Shown piece after piece: positions 16,823-24,441 of a stretch of 64,000 bases of DNA (its first letter is position 1; each line of letters starts with the position of its first letter). Where the stretch lies: NCBI RefSeq assembly GCF_038005985.1, contig NZ_JBBOUI010000001.1:2562001-2626000 (forward strand), read 5' to 3'. This DNA comes from Solibacillus sp. FSL R7-0682 (GTDB taxonomy: Bacteria > Bacillota > Bacilli > Bacillales_A > Planococcaceae). A model generated the notes under the pieces. That model saw nothing but the letters and a program-made list of their open reading frames with translations. It ran no database searches and had not been told where the DNA came from. Both the position numbers and the translations under genes were made by a program.

Positions 16823-17353
16823 CTATACTCCAATGAATAATGCAGCCTGGGCAATGGCTATATAAAATGCGATATCTTGAATTGGCGATTGGTCAGACAG
16901 TTCAAACGTTATATCAAATAAATCTTTTTGCTCGTCATAGACAGCAAGCCATTTTGCAACAACGACATCATCTACAATAAATGTTGACCAAGATTCCATT
17001 TCTTTATCGACCTTCATTTTAAAGTCGCCATTAGAAATGAATAACTCCGGTACCCCAATGCGCCAGTTTTCATAGTTAATTAAATAGTTTTCATCTCTTA
17101 CAAGGTCCTTTCCCTCAAACCAAACTTTACCACGTCGAAAAACCTTTTTTGCTTGGAATAATGGCTTTCCTGCAAGATCGATTACTTCGTACTTTAAAAA
17201 ATATCGGTAATCAAAATAACCGTCCAATAGTTTTTTCAAACCATTATCATAAATGCGTTGTACGGATTGAATTTGGATACCTTGTTCGTTATAGATTGGC
17301 TGGGGTGTTGTTGATTTAATATTCCCTAAAGCCTGGTACGTAAATTTTTTCAT
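16823..17353 (-). CDS. tubby C-terminal-like domain protein
   Basis: 176 residues. A series of beta strands (YFLKYEVIDLAGKPLFQAKK, RRGKVWFEGKDLV, MKVDKEMESWSTFIVDDVVV, FDITFELSD) ends in a hydrophobic helix (AFYIAIAQAALFIGV), the layout of bacterial LURP-one/tubby C-terminal-like proteins, which use a beta barrel around a central helix. Function in bacilli is unknown. It lies 10 bases downstream of the glycerophosphodiesterase gene and is probably in its operon. Confidence 0.55.
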   Translation of the reverse strand: MKKFTYQALGNIKSTTPQPIYNEQGIQIQSVQRIYDNGLKKLLDGYFDYRYFLKYEVIDLAGKPLFQAKKVFRRGKVWFEGKDLVRDENYLINYENWRIGVPELFISNGDFKMKVDKEMESWSTFIVDDVVVAKWLAVYDEQKDLFDITFELSDQSPIQDIAFYIAIAQAALFIGV

Positions 17354-17363
17354 GTACTTCCCC

Positions 17364-19142
17364 TTAATAAATTATCGTAATTTTATTCAATACTCTTTTC
17401 ACAAAATTATTTTGTTCATCAAATTGCTTTCGAATAGATACCGCAATGTCTGGATGATTGGTTATTATACCGTCTATATTCCATTCATAAAAGTGTTGAA
17501 GCCCTCGTTCATTATTAACTGTCCAAACAAATAACTCTTTCCCTGCAGCATTGACTTGCTCTTGTATAGCACTTGTTGCAAAAGATTGTTCTATGGCAAC
17601 AAAATCGGCATCCATTAAGGGAATAGACCCATAGGCAACAGCATACACAAATCCCGTTTTGATTCGTGGCTCTAATGCTTCAAGTTCCTCCATTAGTTTA
17701 ATATCCAATGATTGCACATAATGTATGTCAAGTGCATCATGAGCATCTAGTTGCGCAACGAGTCGCTCTAGCATATCTTTTGTTTCATAGCCATGAGGTT
17801 TTATTTCAATTAATAATTGTATATTCAACAATCGGCTCGTTTGTAGCACTTCTTCAAGCGACGGAATTTTATCGGTATGCCCGTCGGCTGACACAGTGGT
17901 TTCTGTTAACTCTTTTAACGTCATTTGATGGACACGATTAGGCTTTCTCGCGAGTCGAGATAACGTCTCATCGTGAAAAACGACAAATTGTCCATCCTTC
18001 GTTTGCTGGATATCAATCTCAACCACTTCCGCACCAGCTTTTGCAGATTCCTTAATCGAGCTAATTGTATTTTCCACACCACGTTCCATAAAACCTCGAT
18101 GTGCAATAACTATCGACTCAGGCTCATATAGCGTCTTTTCTAAATTCAATAAATTAATACCGCTAATTAAAAAGAAGGCATAAATGGAAATGAGTATTGT
18201 CCATTGTCTAATTGTTTGACGAAATGACTCCTCTTGCAAAATAAGTGGCTTAAAGTGGGTAGAACTAAATGCTACCATAACAAGTAATTGAGAAGAAATA
18301 ATTTGTAGTATAGAGAAAAATAATACTATTACTCCTTCAGCAAATGTCAAGGTAAATCCAGCTACAACTAACCCCCAACTCGGTACAATTGCCTCAATAA
18401 TCAGTAACGGAATGAAAGTTATCGTTAATACGGTTATTAGGAGACTTAAATGAATGAGAACAATGACAGCGATTATTCCAATAAGCTCAACTAATTTCCT
18501 TTGAGAGAACTTCCAGCTCATTTTCAATGCTTGAAAAATCGAAATCCCTTGATAAATTGTAAAAAATGGCCATGTGAATATAAAACGTAAACTAATAAAC
18601 CCAAGAACTACTATAACAGTTACATATAAAATTGTTCCATTACGTGAATTGAGTAACTCATCTATAATAAATCGTGGAATTGTAAAGTTTTGAATGAGCG
18701 AAATTGGTAATATCGATGAAATAAGCGGTATTAACAATAACAAATAAATGACTAATAACAACGTTTGTAAGCTTATAAAATGTACTACCTTTTGATTTAA
18801 CCTTTTTAATAGACGCTTCCATGTATATGGAATTGCACATTGTTGATGATATGCTAAGAGCATTAAAAAGCCCATTTCATAGTATATAAATAAAACACCA
18901 ATTAACAAAATTAATCCAATGCCCGCTAATGCAAAAGGATGTGTAACTAATTGCATTATGTTATTTTCTGTAATCGCATGAACACCAGTCACATCCATAA
19001 TTAGTGTAATAATTAAGCTTATAAATGGTATCACGATAAAAGCTTGAACAATACGTAACACAACGAACGTACGAATATAATCAACACGATAATAATATAA
19101 ATTTCGAAAAATAAGGTTTACTACTCTTCTTAATCTTTCCAA
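17364..19142 (-). CDS. membrane glycerophosphodiester phosphodiesterase
   Basis: 592 residues. The N-terminal ~340 residues contain about eight hydrophobic helices (GPDPase membrane-domain type). A cytoplasmic or extracellular GDPD TIM barrel follows, beginning SIVIAHRGFMERGVENTISS (catalytic His-Arg pair), then VVEIDIQQTKDGQFVVFHD (metal-binding Glu/Asp and second His), LLIEIKPHG and the closing NIDGIITNHPD. It hydrolyses glycerophosphodiesters to glycerol-3-phosphate and an alcohol; membrane forms may act on lipid or teichoic-acid-derived substrates (inference). First gene of a minus-strand unit with the tubby-like and small genes downstream. Confidence 0.9.
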   Translation of the reverse strand: MERLRRVVNLIFRNLYYYRVDYIRTFVVLRIVQAFIVIPFISLIITLIMDVTGVHAITENNIMQLVTHPFALAGIGLILLIGVLFIYYEMGFLMLLAYHQQCAIPYTWKRLLKRLNQKVVHFISLQTLLLVIYLLLLIPLISSILPISLIQNFTIPRFIIDELLNSRNGTILYVTVIVVLGFISLRFIFTWPFFTIYQGISIFQALKMSWKFSQRKLVELIGIIAVIVLIHLSLLITVLTITFIPLLIIEAIVPSWGLVVAGFTLTFAEGVIVLFFSILQIISSQLLVMVAFSSTHFKPLILQEESFRQTIRQWTILISIYAFFLISGINLLNLEKTLYEPESIVIAHRGFMERGVENTISSIKESAKAGAEVVEIDIQQTKDGQFVVFHDETLSRLARKPNRVHQMTLKELTETTVSADGHTDKIPSLEEVLQTSRLLNIQLLIEIKPHGYETKDMLERLVAQLDAHDALDIHYVQSLDIKLMEELEALEPRIKTGFVYAVAYGSIPLMDADFVAIEQSFATSAIQEQVNAAGKELFVWTVNNERGLQHFYEWNIDGIITNHPDIAVSIRKQFDEQNNFVKRVLNKITIIY

Positions 19143-19270
19143 ATGCTCCTCCCCCAGTAAAAAACAAAAATATCAAATCTATTTTAATATTCCCCGTTAT
19201 TGTACAATACATGCAATCTATTAATAAAATCGTAGGCGAATGTTTATAAATTTAGTATTTAAAACACTAA

Positions 19271-19306
19271 AAAACTATTTTGTAAGCTTTCATACAAAAT
19301 AGTTTT
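19271..19306. terminator. perfect 14-bp hairpin downstream of aspartokinase
   Basis: AAAACTATTTTGTA and TACAAAATAGTTTT pair perfectly with an 8-base loop. It lies in the 280-base gap between aspartokinase and the glycerophosphodiesterase, the second hairpin after the stop of the former. The remainder of this gap shows no gene. Confidence 0.6.
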
Positions 19307-19380
19307 AAATACAATCAACAAGGATAAAGTGAGTAACCCTAACCGTTTTACCTTGCTGGTTATCTTTTCAAGTCCAACTT

Positions 19381-19414
19381 CAAAAAGCCGAACCCATTAC
19401 GGATTCGGCTTTTC
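19381..19414 (-). terminator. intrinsic terminator of aspartokinase
   Basis: On the minus strand AAAAGCCGAA...TTCGGCTTTTT forms a GC-containing stem ending in T5, about 10 bases after the aspartokinase stop. Confidence 0.8.
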
Positions 19415-19423
19415 ATCCTCTTT

Positions 19424-20785
19424 TCAAGCAATTGGCATTGCTGCAAAAAACTCTTGATATAAACCTTTTAAAATTTGATCTTCAAACTCTGAGCGGACAC
19501 CAAATACTAAACTTACTTCAGAAGAACCTTGATTAATCATCTCAATATTGGCTCCTGTTGAAGATATTGCTGCTGCAGCACGAGCAGCTAATCCCGTATT
19601 ATGGCGCATACCTTCGCCCACAATTACAATCATTGAGAAATTATGGCTAAAATGCACATCATCTGCATGTAATTCATGCTTCACACGTGCAACAATACGT
19701 TCTTCTTTTTCAGGTGTTAACTGATTCGAACGCATAATAACAGAAATATCATCTAAACCAGAGGGCGTATGCTCATACGATATATTTTCCTCTTCAATTA
19801 TTTGCAATAGCTTTCTGCCAAAACCAACTTCACGATTCATTAAATATTTTGACACGTAAAGCATTGAAAAACCACCATCAGCCGAAATACCTGTGACAGG
19901 TCGATTCGTTTGTGGTCGTGTCGGTAAAATTCGTGTTCCGGGTGCAGAAGGGTTATTCGTATTTTTGATATTAACAGGAATCCCTTGCTTATAAACAGGC
20001 ATTAACGCTTCATCATGAAAAACTGAGAAGCCCGCATAAGATAATTCTCTCATTTCACGATACGTTAGTTCTTTAATATCAACTGGATCATTGACAACTT
20101 TTGGATTAGCTGCGAATACACAGTCAACATCTGTAAAGTTTTCATATAGTGTCGCGCCAACAGCGGAAGCTAAAATCGAACCTGTGATATCCGACCCCCC
20201 ACGATCAAATGTACGTAAAATTCCGTCTTTTGTATAGCCGAAAAAGCCTGGGAAAATAATAATTTCCTGTTCATGCTTTAATTTACTTAAATTTTCATAT
20301 GCTTCTGGTAAGGCTAAAGTACGCTCAGGTAAGTCAGTAAGAATTAATTTATCTTTTGGACTTACATATTTAGCTGGAAGACCAGCAGCGTTGAAATACT
20401 CAGCGATTAGCTTTGCATTATTATCCTCACCACTTGCTTTAATATTATCAATAAACAGTTCTTTACTTAAACCGTTATCTGTTACACGTTCACGTAAATC
20501 TTGTGCGATCATATTTGTAATCGTATGGTCTAAACCTAGCCCATCCGTAATATTACGATAGCGATCTACTACTACTTGAATTTTTAATTCAACATCCCCA
20601 CCCTCTAATGCGGTGTGTGCTAACTCTATTAATAAATCCGTCACCTTAATATCATCGCTTGAACGCTTACCTGGCGCAGATACAGCGACAATCTTTCTTT
20701 CAGGATTAGACTTCACAATGTTTGCTACTTTTTTGATTTGTTCTGCACTTGCGACCGATGTGCCGCCGAACTTACATACTATCAT
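19424..20785 (-). CDS. yclM: aspartate kinase (YclM/ThrD type)
   Basis: 453 residues, monofunctional aspartokinase catalysing ATP-dependent phosphorylation of aspartate, first step to lysine, threonine and methionine. The kinase domain begins CKFGGTSVASAEQIKKVANI (residues 4-23), contains FDRGGSDITGSILA, and is followed by two ACT domains (FSMLYVSKYLMNREVGF, FSMIVIVGEGMRHNTGLAAR). Length and sequence resemble the Bacillus aspartokinase III (YclM/ThrD, inhibited by lysine plus threonine) rather than the lysine-sensitive two-subunit LysC, as no internal subunit start is evident. No lysine riboswitch or T-box was recognised upstream. Stand-alone transcript with its own promoter and terminators. 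Confidence 0.9.
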   Translation of the reverse strand: MIVCKFGGTSVASAEQIKKVANIVKSNPERKIVAVSAPGKRSSDDIKVTDLLIELAHTALEGGDVELKIQVVVDRYRNITDGLGLDHTITNMIAQDLRERVTDNGLSKELFIDNIKASGEDNNAKLIAEYFNAAGLPAKYVSPKDKLILTDLPERTLALPEAYENLSKLKHEQEIIIFPGFFGYTKDGILRTFDRGGSDITGSILASAVGATLYENFTDVDCVFAANPKVVNDPVDIKELTYREMRELSYAGFSVFHDEALMPVYKQGIPVNIKNTNNPSAPGTRILPTRPQTNRPVTGISADGGFSMLYVSKYLMNREVGFGRKLLQIIEEENISYEHTPSGLDDISVIMRSNQLTPEKEERIVARVKHELHADDVHFSHNFSMIVIVGEGMRHNTGLAARAAAAISSTGANIEMINQGSSEVSLVFGVRSEFEDQILKGLYQEFFAAMPIA

Positions 20786-20849
20786 CTCATCATATCCTTA
20801 CTTTCAAAATTGATATTTGTACTTACAGGAAAAACATTTGGCTTTACAC

Positions 20850-20878
20850 AGTGTACAAATTATTGGTATTTCAGTCAA
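20850..20878 (-). promoter_or_regulatory. candidate promoter of aspartokinase
   Basis: On the minus strand TTGACT, a 17-base spacer and TACACT, about 65 bases before the ATG. The rest of the gap up to 21100 is AT-rich, with no RNA element I could recognise. Confidence 0.5.
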
Positions 20879-21103
20879 GACTATTATGTGAAATCAATAA
20901 TCTATTTAGTCAAAATACGAATATTTTAAGGATTTGTCAATATATTATATGTGATTTTAAAAGAATCGTGTATTTTTTAACGATGGTCATTTTAATTTCC
21001 CTTTATAAATTAACCCATTCTTTATTAAGTAATGCTTTTCCTTAAAATAAATAATTCAAACCTATATTCCTTTGAATATCCAACATTAAAAAAGAACAAA
21101 AAA

Positions 21104-21129
21104 ATACCGCCATTAACTATTGGCGGTAA
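21104..21129 (-). terminator. second terminator downstream of subtilase
   Basis: Minus strand ACCGCCA-N8-TGGCGGT followed by ATTTTTTTG. It lies about 130 bases beyond the first terminator. The interval 21131-21230 holds a GAGGAGG-like sequence but no open frame. Confidence 0.7.
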
Positions 21130-21230
21130 ATTATTTTAGCCGATTTTACTAAACTAGTAAATATAATTTACTTATTTTGTTATCCTAGCAAACCTCCTCG
21201 GACACTACAAATTAACCAGTACAAAAAAAT

Positions 21231-21273
21231 AAAGTCAAGAGGCCACTAGCAAGCTAGAAATCCTCTTGACTTT
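21231..21273 (-). terminator. strong terminator of subtilase gene
   Basis: AAAGTCAAGAGG and CCTCTTGACTTT form a 12-bp stem, with a nested CTAGC/GCTAG; T-runs lie on both sides. It starts about 8 bases after the subtilase stop. Confidence 0.85.
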
Positions 21274-21280
21274 TTTATCA

Positions 21281-22579
21281 TTATTGTACGCGAGCAAATC
21301 CAAATCCTGAAGCGTAATCATCGCCTGTTGCAGCACCATATCCACCTTTAATGTCTACTGCTTTTGCTCTCGTTTGTAAGTTAGAACGTAGTTGAGTATG
21401 AGACCAAGACGGATTTTCAGCCCAAATTTTTGCTGCTAAGCCTGAAACGTGTGGAGTAGCCATTGAAGTACCACTAATCGTATTATAGCCACCATTATAC
21501 CAAGTTGAGTAAACTGCTGAACCAGGAGCAGAAATTTCGATATCGCCTTGCTGGATAACATAATCTCCAGCTGTAGATGCATAACCACGTGAAGAGTAGT
21601 TAGCTATACGATACGTACCGTTTTCTTGTACATTTTCTAAAGATGCAACAGCGACTGAGTTCACTAATGCCGCTGGATAACCAATTGATCCTTGTGAATA
21701 ACCTGAATTACCCGCTGCAGCAACTACTAGAACACCTTTGCTATAAGCATAATTAACAGCGCTTGAAATTAAGCTGTTATTTGCGGAAGAACCTAGTGAC
21801 ATACTAATAATTGTTTTTGAACCAGTAGCTGTTGCTTGATCTGCCGCATGTCGAATAGCTGCTGCAATATCATCAGAATATCCAGATCCACTATCTAATA
21901 ACACTTTGTAAGCCCATAGATCCGCATCAGGAGCAACTCCGTAAACGCCTCCTTGATCACTACCACCATCAGCTAATGCTGTACCCGCTACATGTGTACC
22001 ATGCCCGTTTTTGTCTGTACAACTATTATTAATTGGTGATGTAGCACCTGTAAAATCCTTACATTGCTCTACGTTATTGACAAGGTCTGGATGAGAAATG
22101 TTTACACCTGTATCAAGTACGGCAATATTAATACCGCTACCTCCAGACGTAGTTGTTAAAGAATTATTGTTGTAAATCGCTTTAATTCCCCAAGGGATTT
22201 GTTGGGTAGCCCTTGCAGTAGCTTCGAAATCTGGAGTGCTTTCTTCAACCATACTATTGTCATCCAGGCCAATCGTATCTAATGTAACGATAGGAACCTT
22301 TGTCACTGTTAGGTTTTTATTGTTTTGTAAAGCTTGGAATTGCTTTTCATTCATTTCTGTTGAAAATCCATTCTCCGTTAATTCCCAACGGACAGAATGT
22401 TGACCTTTTACCGAGGACTTTGTTGATTTGTCATTTGCTTCAACATAAACTCGGAATGTTTCCAGACCTAACTTTTTGTCAAAACCACTTTCTGCACTTT
22501 CCATTGTTGTAGCATGCACTGGAGTTATTACTGATCCTGCAATCAAAAGACTAAATAATGCACTTTTCATTTTTTTCAT
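21281..22579 (-). CDS. secreted subtilisin-like serine protease (S8)
   Basis: 432 residues. A signal peptide (MKKMKSALFSLLIAGSVITP, cut after HA-T) and an I9-type propeptide (about residues 30-125) precede the S8 catalytic domain, with Asp156 in IAVLDTGVN, His196 in NGHGTHVAGTA and Ser372 in GTSMATPHVSG; oxyanion Asn lies in VVAAAGNSGYS. The Asp-His spacing is 40 residues, longer than subtilisin (32), due to a segment with two cysteines (VEQCKDF...NNSC) that could form a disulfide. Likely extracellular protein degradation; it may also process or be controlled by the divergent peptide-sensing regulator. ATG 22579 chosen for GGGG upstream and signal peptide. Confidence 0.92.
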   Translation of the reverse strand: MKKMKSALFSLLIAGSVITPVHATTMESAESGFDKKLGLETFRVYVEANDKSTKSSVKGQHSVRWELTENGFSTEMNEKQFQALQNNKNLTVTKVPIVTLDTIGLDDNSMVEESTPDFEATARATQQIPWGIKAIYNNNSLTTTSGGSGINIAVLDTGVNISHPDLVNNVEQCKDFTGATSPINNSCTDKNGHGTHVAGTALADGGSDQGGVYGVAPDADLWAYKVLLDSGSGYSDDIAAAIRHAADQATATGSKTIISMSLGSSANNSLISSAVNYAYSKGVLVVAAAGNSGYSQGSIGYPAALVNSVAVASLENVQENGTYRIANYSSRGYASTAGDYVIQQGDIEISAPGSAVYSTWYNGGYNTISGTSMATPHVSGLAAKIWAENPSWSHTQLRSNLQTRAKAVDIKGGYGAATGDDYASGFGFARVQ

Positions 22580-22631
22580 TCTTCTTAACCCCTTTTCAAT
22601 TTTTTGTGTAGCACTACAACTTAAAACTACC

Positions 22632-22674
22632 ATATTTCAAATATTTTGATTATTGGGAAAAAATTAAGTATGCT
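22632..22674. promoter_or_regulatory. divergent control region between subtilase and regulator
   Basis: ATATTT-C-AAATAT (22632-22644) is a perfect 6-bp inverted repeat, and TTGATT-N17-TATGCT (22646-22674) is a candidate promoter for the regulator gene. The inverted repeat lies just upstream of that -35 and about 55 bases before the subtilase start, where a regulator could act on both. The binding assignment is inference. Confidence 0.4.
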
Positions 22675-22714
22675 AGATATCAAATAAAGTCATTCAATAT
22701 AGGAGGTTATTACA

Positions 22715-23932
22715 GTGAAAATAGGCTCACTAATCAAGTATTATCGTACAAAACTAGGAATGACGCAAAATACACTAGCAATGGGGATTTGTTCGATTCC
22801 TCATTTAAGTAAAATTGAAAATAACAATAAAGAAGCAAATAGCGAGACAATTCGTCTATTATTAGAGCGTTTAAACATTAGTCTACACAATGTAGAAAAT
22901 AGTGAAAAAAGTATAGTTCAGTTATTAAATGATTTCCAAAAACATATAAATTTTTTAGAGAACGAAAAGGCTAAAGAAACAATGGAGAAACTAAAAGAAT
23001 ACGAAGAAATAATAGGTTTTACAGAATCGGTGTATTTATATGAGCTTTATAAACTGCGTTATTATATTTTCCTTAGGGATTCTATATTAGTAGAAAAACA
23101 ATTAAGGTGGCTAAATGCCCACCGCCAAAATTTTTCCCAACATGAGAAATATTTACATTCTTACTTTTATGCTTTAGTTTTAATATTAAGAGGTAAATAC
23201 GAGGAAGCAGATAAAGAGCTTACAAATTTACTTCAAATTCATTCAGAATTAGGTTCTCTAGAAGGGGAGGTTAACTATCATTTAGCCCTAATAAAAGGGC
23301 GATTGGAAGAATCAAGCCAAGCTATTATCTATGGTAGAAGAGCTCTTCAATTTTATAAGGACCAATTCAATTTTAAAAGGATCCTTTATACATTAATGTC
23401 TTTAGCACTCAATTACTCTCGTGGAAAAGTATTTCATGAAGCAATTGAAATCTATGAACATTTATTAAGGAATATTGCACTATTACAGCAACAGCATTTA
23501 TTACCTATAATTTATAATAATTTAGGGGATCTGTATCAAATGAAGGGAGAATATGAAAATGCATTAATTTACTTCGAAAAAAGCTCGTTATTAATCCCAA
23601 AAAACAGTGACAATTATCTACTTTGTTTATATAACTTAGGGATTACGCAATTTCGATTAGAGCAATTTGAGGAAAGTACAAAAACTTTTACTCTATTAAA
23701 GGAGGAATCGAAAAAAAAGCGAGAATTAAATTTTAATCAATTTGCAATATTTTATTTATTTTTACTAAACGAAGAAAAAACGAAAGCGATGGACTTTTTA
23801 GAAGGAAGGCTAATCCCATTTACAGCTAATAATGAAGATTTAAGAGAAATGTACCAACAGTTCTCAAATTTACTAAGTGAGTATTATCGACAAGAAGGTA
23901 AATTTGAAAAAGCTGTACAATTTTATTATTAA
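22715..23932 (+). CDS. NprR/PlcR-like peptide-sensing regulator (HTH + TPR)
   Basis: 405 residues from GTG, with AGGAGG 8 bases upstream. N-terminal XRE helix-turn-helix (residues 3-58: SLIKYYRTKLGMTQNTLAMG then IPHLSKIENNNKEANSETIR) followed by TPR repeats to the C-terminus (EADKELTNLLQIHSELG, IIYNNLGDLYQMKGEYENAL, YFEKSSLLIPK, LLCLYNLGITQFRLEQFEES). Length matches NprR (about 420) more than PlcR (about 285). RRNPP proteins bind imported oligopeptides in the TPR groove. A peptide-precursor gene follows 22 bases after the stop, the usual nprR-nprX/plcR-papR arrangement, and a secreted protease is divergent upstream, a classic target type. Confidence 0.9.
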   Translation: MKIGSLIKYYRTKLGMTQNTLAMGICSIPHLSKIENNNKEANSETIRLLLERLNISLHNVENSEKSIVQLLNDFQKHINFLENEKAKETMEKLKEYEEIIGFTESVYLYELYKLRYYIFLRDSILVEKQLRWLNAHRQNFSQHEKYLHSYFYALVLILRGKYEEADKELTNLLQIHSELGSLEGEVNYHLALIKGRLEESSQAIIYGRRALQFYKDQFNFKRILYTLMSLALNYSRGKVFHEAIEIYEHLLRNIALLQQQHLLPIIYNNLGDLYQMKGEYENALIYFEKSSLLIPKNSDNYLLCLYNLGITQFRLEQFEESTKTFTLLKEESKKKRELNFNQFAIFYLFLLNEEKTKAMDFLEGRLIPFTANNEDLREMYQQFSNLLSEYYRQEGKFEKAVQFYY

Positions 23933-23954
23933 TATATTAAAGGAGTGCATGTAT

Positions 23955-24245
23955 ATGAACATGAAGAATAACTTTGTTTTTGCCGGTTTATCTATCTTAA
24001 CGGTGAGTGTTGCAGTTATAATTATGTCTTTCCCAATTCATCCACCGATTCTTACTGATGCAGGTGAACAAGTAGCTTATAGTGAAATGAACTTCCCGAT
24101 TCACCCACCGATTCTTACACATACAGAAGAACAAGTAGCTTATAGTGAAATGAACTTCCCAATTCACCCACCGATTCTTACACAGACAGAAGAACAAGTA
24201 GCATATAGTGGAATGAACTTCCCAATTCACCCACCAATTCTTTAA
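23955..24245 (+). CDS. multi-copy signalling peptide precursor (FPIHPPIL x4)
   Basis: 96 residues. Short basic start (MNMKNN), a hydrophobic export segment (FVFAGLSILTVSVAVIIM), then 21-residue repeats each headed by FPIHPPIL at residues 26-33, 47-54, 68-75 and 89-96; the fourth copy ends exactly at the stop. Linkers are TDAGEQVAYSEMN, THTEEQVAYSEMN and TQTEEQVAYSGMN. AGGAG lies 9 bases before ATG 23955; an upstream in-frame extension has no site. As a partner of the HTH-TPR regulator it should be secreted, trimmed and re-imported by an oligopeptide permease; the mature form is probably FPIHPPIL or part of it. Synonymous changes only within the octapeptide copies indicate selection on the peptide. 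Confidence 0.85.
   Translation: MNMKNNFVFAGLSILTVSVAVIIMSFPIHPPILTDAGEQVAYSEMNFPIHPPILTHTEEQVAYSEMNFPIHPPILTQTEEQVAYSGMNFPIHPPIL
24030..24242 (+). repeat. in-frame 63-bp tandem repeat, 3.4 copies
   Basis: Units begin at 24030, 24093, 24156 and 24219 on an exact 63-base period; the last is truncated to the 24 bases coding the octapeptide. Octapeptide codons differ only at third positions, linkers also at amino-acid level. Confidence 0.95.
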
Positions 24246-24277
24246 AAACTTCGAAGAACCCGTGCTATACTATCTAT

Positions 24278-24380
24278 TTTAATGCTCGTACAAGTAAGTT
24301 GTAAGGCTGACATTAACTCATCATTTAACCGAGCATTTAATTTCAATATGCGCTGTCCTGAGATGCAGGACAGCTTTTTT
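24278..24380 (+). ncRNA. possible small RNA or structured 3' UTR after peptide gene
   Basis: An extended -10 (TGCTATACT, 24263-24271) lies in the gap after the peptide gene. Downstream, AATGCTCG (24281) can pair with CGAGCATT (24330), enclosing a small TACAA/TTGTA hairpin. The run ends at a strong terminator, GCTGTCCTG/CAGGACAGC plus T6 (24352-24380). No -35 and no ORF are evident. It could equally be the structured tail of the regulator-peptide mRNA, which would still use this terminator. Confidence 0.35.
24352..24380 (+). terminator. strong intrinsic terminator of regulator-peptide unit
   Basis: GCTGTCCTG pairs perfectly with CAGGACAGC across a 5-base loop, followed by TTTTTT. Confidence 0.9.
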
Positions 24381-24441
24381 GTCCTCTAGAAAAATTGAGA
24401 AAATATTTTCATTTCCCAACTTGCTCTAGATTTAAGCATAT

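Noticed and set aside
20786-21100. Search for a lysine riboswitch or T-box upstream of aspartokinase
   Set aside because: No conserved core, no terminator/antiterminator pair and only about 65 bases between the likely promoter and the ATG.
23997-24230. 77-codon minus-strand frame across the peptide gene
   Set aside because: It is the antisense reading of the 63-base repeats, has no ribosome site and merely mirrors the periodic sequence.
24030-24242. Regular repeat considered as a CRISPR array
   Set aside because: Units are contiguous 63-base coding repeats with in-frame linkers that are themselves similar; there are no unique spacers and no cas genes.
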